DNA from: Porites lobata
Taxonomy: Eukaryota; Cnidaria; Anthozoa; Scleractinia; Poritidae
Length of the DNA: 64,000 bases
Direction: 5' to 3'
Assembly (NCBI GenBank): GCA_942486035.1
Contig: CALNXK010000030.1
Coordinates: forward strand, 2,008,501-2,072,500
Shown: positions 14,301 to 25,300 of the stretch, piece after piece
Numbering within the stretch: the stretch's first letter is position 1
Layout of the letters: each line of letters begins with the position of its first letter
Translations under genes and position numbers: made by a program
Notes under the pieces: generated by a model
The model's database searches: none
Told to the model about the DNA's origin: nothing
The model's input: only the letters and a program-made list of their open reading frames with translations

Positions 14301-16725
14301 ACTGATGGGTCAAGAATTTATAAATACTTGACCCATAAGCATCATTTCAAACACTAACCTGTTGCTGGTTTTGGTCTGCGTGGCTTCTGCTTGTTTGCTA
14401 ATTTATCCCCTAATTCAGCCACCAGATCAAGGAACTCAGGCATCCATCTAAATAATGAAGTTAACATTTCTATAATCACCAAAATGTTTATGCGTTTTGA
14501 CTACAAAATTAGACTGACAATCATTGTCCAAAGACAGTAACTTTGCCAAAATTCTTGTTTGTTTATTCATACTAGTGTGACCTTCTTAAATCTCTCACTC
14601 ACCTCAACAATGGAGATACCAGAGTTGTTTGGACATAGCTGTGTTCATAGTGTTTACACCACTACCAATATAATAATAATAAAAAAATGGAATGATATTA
14701 AACTTAAAAACCATAATATTATTTATTGTAAAAAATCTGATAAGCCATGAAGGGATGCATGAAAAAAATCCTAAGTGATTTCTCATCATGCATGGAATAA
14801 ATTATCTACTTCGAAAAATTTATACCAAAGTGTATTTGCCTGTGAAATAGAAGGAAAATTTAACATTACAGTAAGAGTCAGTTAGGGACTTATTTCCCTA
14901 CTCCCTTTTAAATGATAGGGGGCTTAAGCAAGCACGACAGCAATGGCAGTGAAAATGTCACTTGAAAAATTAATACAACGTGGACTAACAGCGATGAAGT
15001 TCGCAACACCTCTTCATGTAATAATTATTACATGCAGTTGTGTTGCAAACTTCCTTGCCATTAGTCCACGTTGTTTAATTTGTCAAATCTTGTCAAATTT
15101 TTCTGGAGATAAATTCCAAAGGACTGTATCAAAGTGCAATCTTGAAAAGATAAGAAAATTTAAGATGTGTTTACGTCCTCCAAAAAGCATGAAATTAGGC
15201 ATTTTCACAAGTAAAAAACAGACTTCATTCATTTGCTGCCCGGCAGACCTTTTATTTTTCATATGAATTTCTACTAGTAACTCTAGAGAGGAGAATTCCA
15301 TGAAATGTATCTATTAGATGTCCATCTCTCCAGCTTTGCAATGTTTAAATAGGTTTATAAATATGGTAATAACATGTACGTACTGAATTAAATTAACAAT
15401 TATTTAATATTATTGTTAATATTATTTTTACCTCATTTTTCATCCAAGTTTTGATGTTCTCTTCGTTGAAAAAGAATGAAAAAAACTGGGTAACAAAAAC
15501 AAGAAAATATTTATAAAAATTACTAAGTTGTACTGCATGAATTAAGAATTACTATACATGTTCCTACTTCAGACATTGTAGTACATAAGGCAAAAAAAGT
15601 TAATATTTTCTGTATTAGAAAAGGCAACAATTACTAAAACCACTCACTCTATGCATCTTGTTTGCTTCATAGCTCAAGACAAATTTTCTGAAATGTGCAA
15701 TCCCTAATTCATCAATTCTGTACAGTGCCAAGTATGCCAATACTGAAACAAAAGGTGTGAGTGAGATTTTAACTGTATTATTCTAGTTAAATATGAATTT
15801 GTGATAAAATATTTTTTCAACGCCTGTAGTGTAGTTTCCATAGTGCTACATGTAAGTGTGGCCGCAGCCAAATAATGTCTAGGCATTTTGAAACAACTTT
15901 TTCAATAGGTATTTGATATGAATACTTTCAATATATATAAAAGTACTGCCCTAACCTGTGTAAACATTCCTTTCGGAACGAAGCGAAGTCTTTCCTACCT
16001 CGGCATAAAATGCATCTACAACAACCTAAATGAAAATCACATCAAAACACAAATATAAAAGATGCGGTTACTTTAAAATACTACAACAAAAAAATGACAA
16101 AAACAGGCATGGTGGCTTGATTCTTGGGTCGCATGATCAGTTCCAACTCTCAGTTAAGGTTTTGTTGACCAGGTGACTGATAACATCCAAATTGAAAAAA
16201 AAAAGGAAAATTTTGACATATTTTCATCCCGAGTGATTTCTCTATCAATTGATTGTTACTGCCAGTTCTTAAGAATGACCTACTGTATTTAATACAGAAT
16301 AGTACTTGTTTTGAAAGCTCGTAGAAAATGATTTACTTACAGCAAGTGCACATGTTTAAGCGGGTACATGTACCATTCAGAACCAACTTTTTAAAATTTT
16401 TCATAGTATAAAACTATAATAATTCATACAGACCTTCAAAATGCTGCTGTACTGCACACATCCCGAGTAAACCTCTGTTATGAATGATTCGTCGCTTTCT
16501 TCAAGCCCCTAATTTTTAAAATTATATATGACTTAAATTCAAATTGTGTTTTTTTTTTCCTGCAAACTTCTTTCCTCTAATGGTACCACTAAATTAAAAG
16601 GAGAAAATTTTACTTACTTGCTTAGTCGCTAAACAAGAATTCAGATGTTCCAAAACGCCATGAATCCTCGGGTTGAAAGAGTCTAATATCTCGACACAGC
16701 AGCTTAACAAATGTTTATGGTTCAT
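1901..16725 (-). CDS. CFAP99: CFAP99-like cilia and flagella associated coiled-coil protein
   Basis: Probable axonemal protein. Exons in transcript order: 16725-16618, 16508-16434, 16025-15956, 15742-15648, 15485-15432, 14447-14359, a damaged exon near 14215-14004, 12945-12919, 12122-12042, 11342-11236, 10616-10571, 7987-7899, 7799-7730, 7221-7177, 7062-6973, 6534-6476, 6362-6280, 6009-5957, 5509-5429, 5093-5034, 4573-4490, 3964-3885, 3295-3207, 2470-2388, 2026-1901. It starts MNHKHLLSCC and ends RPVTTLK-stop. Diagnostic stretches are VVVDAFYAEVGKTSLR, LALYRIDELGIAHF, NIPIKLNAATIMREGAL, KLSYEEAILARQTMIKENQQ and LLNEMSVAELRERLALLK. All match CFAP99 as I know the family. The second half is Lys/Glu-rich helical. 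About 610 residues are recovered. Intron phases agree except around 14.0-15.4 kb, where a short linker exon (expected W-x-K-x-Y pattern) was not found. Exon joins are inferred, not transcript-supported. Confidence 0.85.
2592..2824. mobile_element. Small inverted-repeat element (MITE)
   Basis: Ends are CCATTCACACCAAA and its complement TTGGTGTGAATGG. Arms continue with AAACATGTTT on both sides. It is about 230 bp long, non-coding, and lies in the intron between the 2470-2388 and 3295-3207 exons of the CFAP99 gene. Superfamily unknown. Confidence 0.55.
3340..3800. repeat. Interspersed repeat, copy A
   Basis: Contains GTTCACACGCATCGAACATA and GAAAAGCTA plus a subterminal CTATCCGGTA motif. The same words occur in reverse orientation at about 34905-35495. 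No coding capacity seen. Ends not defined. Confidence 0.4.
8017..10086. mobile_element. Fold-back element with tandem 14-mers in both arms
   Basis: Ends are TGTTATGCCGCAAAATG and the complement of TGTTACGCCGCAAAATG. The left arm (8017-8270) and right arm (about 9835-10086) are inverted copies, each made of tandem variants of CGCAAAATGTAATA. The arms continue inward to a shared TGCATGCTATTTCAAAATC-like segment and trinucleotide ATT/AAT runs. CTTAC lies directly outside each end, a possible 5-bp target duplication. The 1.5-kb core shows no transposase. It lies in an intron of the CFAP99 gene. Confidence 0.75.
10260..10365. repeat. GC-rich palindromic repeat
   Basis: Contains CTCACACGCCCCTAGTGCGTGTGAG (a 10-bp-arm hairpin around 10279-10304) followed by overlapping palindromes GCGCGCTTCGCGCGC. 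It stands out from its AT-rich surroundings. Probably a dispersed repeat fragment; origin unknown. Confidence 0.4.
13106..13275. mobile_element. Mariner-like MITE remnant
   Basis: Internal repeats TAGAGAGGTGGCCATT occur twice, and the right end reads GTTCGACTGTA, the same TIR type as at 29333-29870 and 41808-41939. The left end reads AAACCTCTCTACAATGAC without a clear CAGTC. A truncated or diverged member. Confidence 0.45.
13376..13790. mobile_element. Inverted-repeat element in CFAP99 intron
   Basis: The left arm runs TGAAATGTCATTTGTCTCTT, a C-rich tract, then GGGCAGCAAGGTGAGAGAGA. The right arm is its inverted copy. Arms are about 85 bp. The core of about 240 bp has no coding potential. 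Confidence 0.6.
14004..14310 (-). repeat. Duplicated, damaged CFAP99 exon
   Basis: Two exon-like units on the minus strand, 14081-14004 (78 nt) and 14215-14166 (50 nt). Each begins after a polypyrimidine-CAG with AGCCTAAACC and ends CTGAAAAG followed by GT. A third, weaker copy of the surrounding sequence lies at about 14268-14310. Both units suggest an EPKP-x-NLT peptide followed by PEK, which fits the expected CFAP99 sequence between the 14447-14359 and 12945-12919 exons. In both, the reading frame hits TAA after EPKP. The 50-nt unit has exactly the right phase (1 in, 0 out) apart from that stop. Assembly indel error is an alternative to real damage. Confidence 0.5.
14980..15078. mobile_element. 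Short hairpin element
   Basis: Left arm CAACGTGGACTAAC and GCAACAC are mirrored by GTGTTGC and TTAGTCCACGTTG. Arms are about 38 bp around a small ATTATTACATG core. It lies in the CFAP99 interval where a linker exon is missing. Confidence 0.5.
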
Positions 16726-17214
16726 GTTGATTAATTTGTATACACTTTCTGCGAAAACACCCGATCAAAACTTTGCTTTACTTCTTCGTCGTTCAATGTT
16801 GCAGTAATCCAAAGGATCGTTCACCAGTTTAAATGCACTGAACAAAAAAATTCACTGATTCACAGGTAGAAATGCTCACTGGTGGACGCCATGTTGTTTG
16901 TGTAAAAAATGTTTTACCAAGCAACAGACTCGTGCCAGTCTCCGTCAGCCGCGAAGGTTTCAGACAGCGGTTCAACTGGATGCATCATATATGTTGATTA
17001 ATGCGTCCTCACTGCAGTTTACAACACCAAACGAAAGACGGTGGGCACTCACGTCACATTCCATTAGATTACTTTGAACATGGATTGTTTTTCCTTGAAG
17101 CATAAAGACAAAGGTGCCATTTTTAAGACACTTAGAAAATTTTTGACCTGTTATTGTGAGTTGAGTTATTAAAAAGAAAGAAAATCGCAACCCAAATTCA
17201 AACCCGGACATCGC

Positions 17215-17371
17215 TTATTATTCCAGGGAATATATTACATCTGTCACGACTAAAGCCTTGGTTACCAATGGTGGCATCGGCCGTTTATAAGGGGAATAGG
17301 CGTCAGCTGCTGTTGGTACTTTCTGACCTAACCAGTCATAGCCAGTTTCGGGGAAATCCAGAGGCGAATTT
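17215..17371. other. Intergenic, nothing recognised
   Basis: Sequence upstream of the CFAP99 start and before the first repeat of the CFAP99/HASPIN intergenic region. No coding signature or clear repeat seen. Confidence 0.3.
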
Positions 17372-17602
17372 CTGGGTGGGGATGTGCCGCTGGGAGCCTG
17401 AACCCTTAACCTTTTGCTAGTTCAGCTGAATTTTGCTACCCTATACTGTAAACTCCCCTAATCCAGTAGCACCTAGTCTAGATAAAATCTTCAACCAACT
17501 GATCAGTTTCCTGAAAAATGATACCCTATTCTAGAGCCAAACGCTCTGATTTATATACCCTATTCTAGAGTAAACTGCTTGAAAACCATACCCTTCACAG
17601 CG

Positions 17603-17644
<42 letters not shown>

Positions 17645-17648
17645 GGGT
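17372..17648. mobile_element. GTACTCCC/CCCGGG-end element, copy 1
   Basis: The right end reads GCGGCACATACCTATATAGC, then GGCAGTACC and a C-run ending CCCGGG. Internal repeats are ACCCTATTCTAGAG. The left end is worn (GGATGTGCCGCTGGG). Same family as 47961-48413 and 62937-63380. Confidence 0.65.
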
Positions 17649-17711
17649 TCCAGACCTTGCACCAGCTCACCGCAAAATTCTAAACAAAGTTGTCTTTTTG
17701 CCCTCTTTTAA

Positions 17712-18005
17712 ATAGCCTGAGACAACAGCCGAAATTTCACGACGCCATTCCCGGCGAAATGACGTCTGAGAAACGAACGCAGAAATTCCATACTGGTAAC
17801 GTGTATGTCACTAGCCAGAACTTCTCGGTAGTACTTCTGACTGGTCGTGCCGCGAGGGTAATTTGCTTCGGCCAATCAAAGGCACTACCCAGATCTGGGT
17901 AGTGACAGGTCATCAGAAAATCATCATTATAGAATTTCCCCAGACGTCATTTAGCGAGGAAGCCAGAGGCGGCGTCGCGAAATTTCGGCTGTTTTGTCGA
18001 GCTCT
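17712..18005. mobile_element. TAGCCTGA-family MITE
   Basis: Starts TAGCCTGAGACAACAGCCGA. Ends with the complement, GAAATTTCGGCTGTTTTGTC then GAGCT. The middle carries CACTACCCAGATCTGGGTAGTG, a perfect palindrome. Flanks CTCTTTTAA and CTCACTTTAA may be a worn target duplication of about 9 bp. Confidence 0.7.
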
Positions 18006-18059
18006 CACTTTAATTGCCATCGTAAAATTCCGAGTTGCTTGGTTACATTATTAACTCTG

Positions 18060-19330
18060 AAGATCAGTAAAAGGGTCATAGTGCAATGCGTTGTTTATTT
18101 TAGTCATTTGAAAAAACTGTCATAAATCTGTTCTCCGCAAACTTTCGTGATTTCTGCAAAGTGATTCCTTTTTGTCTTCCGCAGACGTTCAAAGGGGTTT
18201 TCGTTTCAGGGGAATCAGACGAGTGAGGTGGTAGGTGATCTTTCTGGGCTGTTTTTGCCACGACTCACTTTGCGCGGCGGAAATCCAAAAACCTCTCAAG
18301 AGAGTGGCTTGATTGCTTTGGCCGAGGGGGAAAAAAGGAAAAGGCCCGCTCCCGCCAAAGGAAAGGTAATTTGCCACGCGGCTTAAAAAACAATGTAAAG
18401 TTTGTCCAAATTTCCCACGAACTGATTGGTTGGATGGTTTTGAATCTTATACAGTAATATCACAGTCACACTTAACGTTCGATCACAATTATTATTTTAA
18501 TGATTCATACGCAGCTAACAACATATTTTCAAGTTTTATTAGGTTTATTGTGTTCTCTACAAGTGACCACATAGCAAATAAAACTCACCTAAACAGAACG
18601 TCTCTAAGTGTCCACTGTTAGTAGCTTACTAACCCTCTTTTACGAGCCCTCAAAGTTATGCCCCGACTTATCTCCACACGGATAAAACAACAACTTCTTA
18701 TTCTGACGACCATATTCATTCGGATCAGAAGTAAAAAAAGAAAACACAAGAAAGAAAACTCAGCTATTTACATGGACCTTTGGTGGTCGCAAAAATGGGC
18801 TTTCACTGTGTACACTGGCTATTTCAATTAACGCTGTGGGATTTACAGGCCTCTATGTCCAGCCTCAGTATGCAACAGGAGCGCAAGGTCTTGTGGGTCG
18901 CTCTGCTCCTTTGTAATCGGTCATTACTTTGTGGTCGTCGGTACAATAGAACGGTTTAAGACATCACAAACGTTTAACCTTGTGATTTTATGACGAAGGA
19001 GTTGCTTTAACAAGAGTTTGGTACAATTTAATCAGATTACCTTTAGAGCAATGCGGTCTCGTTGCGTAGGCTATCCGACCTTCAACTGAAATAGCTGTAT
19101 TTACAAAACATTACGATACACAATATTCGAAATTACATTCGAAAAAGAAAACAACCATTGTCAACGTTGTATTCCAACAAAGCTTCAGCTACCTCCCGCC
19201 ACCTGACGCCCAAAGGAAAAGCGATATAATGATACCGAACAAAACCACTTTTTCCCCTTCCATCGAGTTAAAATGATGGGGGAGTCCCTGCACTGATCTG
19301 ATCTCCCACTCAAGCTCCTAATGAGCGGTC
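18060..19330. other. Intergenic between CFAP99 and HASPIN, nothing recognised
   Basis: Separates the HASPIN 3' end from the CFAP99 5' end. No exon-like sequence, RNA gene or complete element was recognised. Confidence 0.3.
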
Positions 19331-19336
19331 TTTATT
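19331..19336 (-). terminator. HASPIN poly(A) signal
   Basis: AATAAA on the minus strand, beginning two bases after the HASPIN TGA. If used, the 3' UTR would be only a few tens of bases. Confidence 0.55.
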
Positions 19337-19337
19337 C

Positions 19338-22300
19338 TCAATGAAAAAAGTCTTCGACAATCTCCGTGGCTGAAGAACACTTCCGCGCTTGTCTTAGGAA
19401 TCTCCTAAGCTTCGTCTCTGTGTCTTTGTCTTTGGCGGCGTATTTCTTCTTCTTTAACATTTTGTCGGCGAGATAGTGAAGCCAGAGGACATTGGAGTGT
19501 GGTTCAAATGTTTCCCAGTCATTTCTGTTGATCAAGAAATAAGTGTCATGATGAAAACTTTTCAATTCGAGATAGGTTTAACCATGAGCTCCTGGTTTAA
19601 CTCTATTTAGGTTAAGTTTCAAAGATATGATCCTTACTGGTTTGTCTTTTTCATCAATCTATACACGTCGAACTGGTAATCTCCTTTGCCAGTAAAGAGT
19701 GATTTATCCTCGGCCAAGTTGCAAAATACAGTTACACCATCTAGTGCAAGGAAAACATAACAACAAGCAGGTTAAAGACTTGACCATGCTTTACTCTATG
19801 AGCACAAAGATTTCCCTTGCCACATAAAAAATTGTTGAAGAAGAAACTGGTAATTTCTACTTTGTGTATCTGGAAACGTCACGAGCCATATTCATTTCAG
19901 GGTGCTCAACATATGTCGCGACAAAATTGCCGGGTAACTTTCAGAACTGAAATTTTTTTAGCAGATACACTCGCGGTGGAGATGATATTGTGGGGACACC
20001 TTTCAAAAAGGGGCACCAAAGCCCTCCCCAGATAGCAAAATGATAAAACTTCTTACATTTGATAACTTGTTTCCACCACCACGACATTCTCGCTAAAACT
20101 CGTAGTAGAATGACGACCGCTATCACGTTTTCCTGCCAAAATGACGCTGGTTCACGCATGAGCAATACTCAGTATTGAGAAATACTCTAAGAAATACTCG
20201 TAGTCGTTCTTGTCCCTAGGACGACTACGAGAACGAGAACGAGATTTTCTCAATCTTAGTGCGCGCGCGTGAACCAGCGTCATTTTGGCCGCAAAACGCG
20301 ATGGCAGTCGTCATTCAACTACGAGATTTAGCAAAAAAAGTAGAAGTGACGGATACTTGTTATAAAATGTTAGAAGTTTTATAATTTTGCAATTGGGAGA
20401 GGGCTTATACTCTTTCAATAAAAATAACCGTGTTGACTTTTTGGTGAGTCTATTTTTTTGAGAATACGCGAAAATATCGCCGTCGTAGTCGTAGTGGTCT
20501 TCAAATCTCAAATTTAAGGTTTCGATTGGTCTCTATTATATTCTAAAAGTTTGAGTAACAACCACCTAATTATACGACTTTTTCGTATTCGTTAGCTTAT
20601 TTTGTCTGAATGAAGATTAGGTTTTCTAGACGTATTTACAGTCAAACCAGGTCAAGCGTTCCCGTCGCTAACGAACTAATGAATTCATTCACGGAAAAAT
20701 GATTTCGTTTGTTGATTCAATAATCCATTCATAAAATGAACAATCCAATAGTCATATTTAGCCTCGATTCCATAATCGAATGTTGATTCGATTACTGTTT
20801 TTTGAAAAATTACACTTTCCACAAGTTGACCTCAGAATTTTGTTTTTTCCTCTTTTTTTCTGAGAGTCGAGTGCTGGCGAGTTCTGAAGTTCAAACCCAA
20901 ACAAACTGTTACATGTACGCCAGTTTGCTGCCAATAATCAGTGCAATAGACCTAGGCCTGACCTCTTAGAAAACACGACGGTCAAACTGAGGTCAGTGTA
21001 TGTGCGGTGATTGGTGGATTTCGATCCTCGACCTTTGTCAGTTTCTTTGCGTTTGCGGTCTGTCTGTTCTAGCTGTTATTTTGATTAAAGGCAATGAAAA
21101 ACGCAATCGTAAACGGCAGGAAAAGGGAAGCAAATACGATTGAACACAACAGACAAGAATAAAGAACAGGTAGATTTTGTTCATAAACCAAATCAACATT
21201 TGATTATTGAATCGAGGTACAATTTGACCGTTGGATTATTCATTTTATGAATGGATTATTGAATCAACAAACGAAATCATTTTCCCATTAATGAATTCAT
21301 TAGTTTGTTAGCGACGGGAACGCTTGACCTGGTTTGACTGTAAAGGTCCGAAGGCCTCAGTTTTAGGTTTAACATGAGTAGCGTTTTATTACCCTTCTTA
21401 AGCCTTGAAAGAGTGAAATCTATCAAGCTAACACGGACGCCATGTGTAGGCACTGTTTTTCTTTCCCCAAGTAAGCAGCTCTCGATAAACTCGTCTTCAG
21501 TCCTACTGATCAGCACATTGCCCCAATGAAGATCACGATGTTCAAATTCAAGCGCGTTCTCGGCCACTGCCAGACCGAGCGCGGTCTGGTGTAGAACACT
21601 CCAGGCTTCTGCCATGGCGCCAAACTCAAGGCCTTCCAGGTCTCTTCCGCCATTGGAGAATTCAAACACAATGAAATATTGGTCTTTTGGAAAGATATCT
21701 GAGTAGAAAATGGAAGTGAATTGAGCGGTGGTTAAAAAAAACCTGTGGTAAAATACAGTAAAAATCCGCGAGCAAGAACCTGGTTATTAAGGACCTGCTA
21801 GGATAAAATTTGCCAGTTAGGCAAATACAAGAACCTGTTTAGCCTAGAATTTGAAACAGGTTCTTACTTTTTAAAATCTATAAAAAATCATGTACACTTG
21901 GGCAAATAAGATAAGTCAACATTCAGGAACCTCTTTGGAGACATAGACGCCTACTTACTCCAACTGCAAAGGTGATGGTATGCAGGTTTTACCATAGGAA
22001 TGAGCTGAACACTTCTAAATACTCTCTGTATTTTTTCATCGGAAAATAAAAACCTATTTAAGACCCCCAATAGCCCTAATTTTTGCTAGTTTTGTTTGGT
22101 TTGTAAGAACCTGTTCAGGCTAACTTGAGAAAATGCAGGTTCTTTGTCGCGGATAAATCAGAAGAGGTACTCAACATGCAAGAAAGTAAGAAACATGAAA
22201 CAAACAAACGAACAGTGTAAAAAAGTGTGACGTTTTTCCCGAAATTCACTTCTTATTGTATAACAAGTTGCAAAGGGTTTACTGCGTTGCAGTTGCAAGG

Positions 22301-25300
22301 CAAGTTTGGCACTCTAGCTTAATATCAACCTGGTCTATCGTTCTCTGAATTGTTTTCTTCATTCCATTTGTCCCATTCTGAAATAAGATGCTTCGGGTAT
22401 TTATCACGGCAACAAGTGACACTGAAAAAAAGGAAAAATAGTGAGTTTCACTTCCGTTTTTGGCACAATTTGAAGGCTCGAAAGAAACTGATCATACAAC
22501 TTTACTTGAAAAGCTCACCCAGCTGGAGATAAAGCAACAGAAACGCCACGAACTATGAACTGTTTTCGCTATATCATCTCAGTTATCCCTTCATTAAAGG
22601 TAAAGCAAGGACCGTAAAATGGTTCGTCCTTCTTTCCTAAGAGCCACGCGCGACAAGCGAAAAAGTAAGATTACGTAACTTTAACTGTTAAAAGCAGGAG
22701 TGATTGGGTGGGCTCGTTCCTTTCGCGTGCTCTGATGATCTACTGTGAATCAAAAAATAAGAGATTGCTCGCAGTCTATCACAAGCACAGCCTATTTCAC
22801 CTTGACAACGGCTTGGACGTAAACATAAGCTCAAGCACTAGCACATGAATCATTTTTTTTGTAAAAGCAATCACGTTGGAGTTCGTTTACACTTTTGAAC
22901 CCACAATGAAGTTGGCTCTTTTCCTCGCCATCAGATTAAAAGACTGGTTGCAGTTTCGTGCCTCGGCATTTTTTGATGGGTGAGGCTGTGCGCGAACTTG
23001 CCGTTTATTCTTCATCGAAGGTGGAAAATAATAAAATATGCTTGATGATTGCGGCTGGTCACCAAACCAGATTTGGAGGATGTACGCACGCCGGGAAGAA
23101 AAATTAGAGAGGGGGTCTGGGAGCATACTTCTTCAGGAAATTTTTCAAGTTAGGGTCCCGGAAATGACATTTCCTGCCTTTTTGCTAGACATTTTCACTA
23201 AATCAACACGAAGGAAAATGCTGTTGGGGGAGCAACGAAGGGCACATTTTCAGTTTTTTTCCCCCATAACATTTCTTGCCGTCCGTTTTTGGAATAATAT
23301 AAAAAGGATGAAGGAAATACTAACACAAAGACACCAATGAAATGCGAAAAAGTTATCAGCCATCACGATTAAATGATAAAAATCACCGGCTGTTCGCATG
23401 GGCGTATTGTATATGGACGCTACGCTCCTGCCAAAGGCAGTCCGTTGTTGTCCCCGCCGAAATGGGTTATAAACTTCGGTTTTCCTATTCGCCTCGAGAA
23501 GCGCGAGGTTTGGCGAGACAAGTATTTCTAGTTAGCTTCACCTACTACGAACAGAAAAATGTTTAATTTCTCCAACCTGTGAACTGTTATGAAACTTCCA
23601 GTTATGTTGTCTACTGATTGATCCTGTTTAAACGCAAACAAACAAAGGTTAAATAGTAAATAATGGCTATGGAGGGGATTGCAATGCACAAACTGATAGG
23701 GACTGTCGGGATGGGGGTGGAGGGCAAGGAGTTGAAATTCTCCCTTCCCAAACCCGCTTCACCGAAAAAACTGACCTGTTCATTAGCATCTCCAAGTAAG
23801 CTCAGCTCCCTAGCAAAAACATAATATTAAAGAATGTTGCATTTTGTATCACTGTTGTGGAAACATAATGATAACAGGGGCGGATCCAGGATTTTTTGTT
23901 AGGAGGGGGTGCACTCGTCCCTTGCTCTACTTCAACACCAATAAACAGAACACCAGTTGTATTAGAAAACCGCAGGTCATCTCAGGGGGGGTTACTTATT
24001 ACTTATTAAATTAAATCATGGTTTTACTGATATCAAATAATGATTTTTATTATATGAAATCCCCTGATTTATTATATCAAATCATAAACTTATGATTTAA
24101 AATCCTCCCCTAGATCCATCCCTGGATAATTTTGAAATATCAAATGGAAAGAGGACTTACTTGGAAATCACAATTTCAGGTAGGATTTCCTCAAAAGACT
24201 TTTGTGGTTCATCGTTTACTGGAAAATCTCCCTCCACTGGAATGATCTAAGATTGATATACAAAAGGAGCAAGATATTTTTATAGAAAAGTTTGACAAGT
24301 TCAGCCTTAGTTCATGTCAGCAGTACAGCTGTAGATAGTAATCACTTGCAATGTAGATTGCACCATTTTAACTGCTTATTGATATTCTTCTTCAGGCAAT
24401 GACGGCAAATGGCTATGAGACACCTCACGATGCTAGTTGCTTTGAATGGTTGGTGAATTAATAGACTCAAGATTGAAACTTACAACACCGACATATTTAA
24501 AACTAATGGCATTAATAATAAATTAATTAAAAATTTATCTAAAAAAATGCAAATTTTCTATGCAAATATGATCAAAATTATGTGATAATTCATTCTATAA
24601 ATCTTAAAAAGCAAATAAAAGCTCAAATGAACATAGTAATTTTAGCTAAAAATATAAATAAAACACTTTATACTACATAATATGGTTAAAAACATTACTA
24701 CATACAATGTGACAAAAGCAAGTTTAAAAAGATGGGTTTTACATAGTAAAGATTAAAAAAATTACACATGAAATTCATTGTCTCATGATTATATTTATTT
24801 TTTATAATGACTATAATAAAGCACACAAAATATAAAGTCTGTTGTTATGGAAGCTACAAATGCTACTACCTTAAGTGCAATAGACTCCCCATTTTCATAC
24901 TGTGCTTTGAAAACTTCACCATAAACTCCCTCTCCAATCTTAACACAACTCTCCAGCAAACTGCGAAAAGAATTAGCCAATTTCAGCCGTCTCAAGATAA
25001 GCCAAAAGCTGTCTTATCTACAATGGAACCCTAACAGAATGTTGACGTTCCTCAAAAACAGCAATATGGATGGGGTAAGGATAAAGCTTTGACAAAAGGC
25101 TTCTTGTTTTTTTGTCCCAAATGAATTTCATCAGATTGGGGCTTCATGATATCAGGCTTACCAACATCAGACTAGAATATGGTACTAACCATTCTAACAG
25201 TATCACAATTTAATAAAAGATGCAAAAAGTACAAGATAATTGTTTTTAGTTGTAACAAGCCACTCATTTGGTGTCCACTGTAAAAACATTATGCCTCAAG

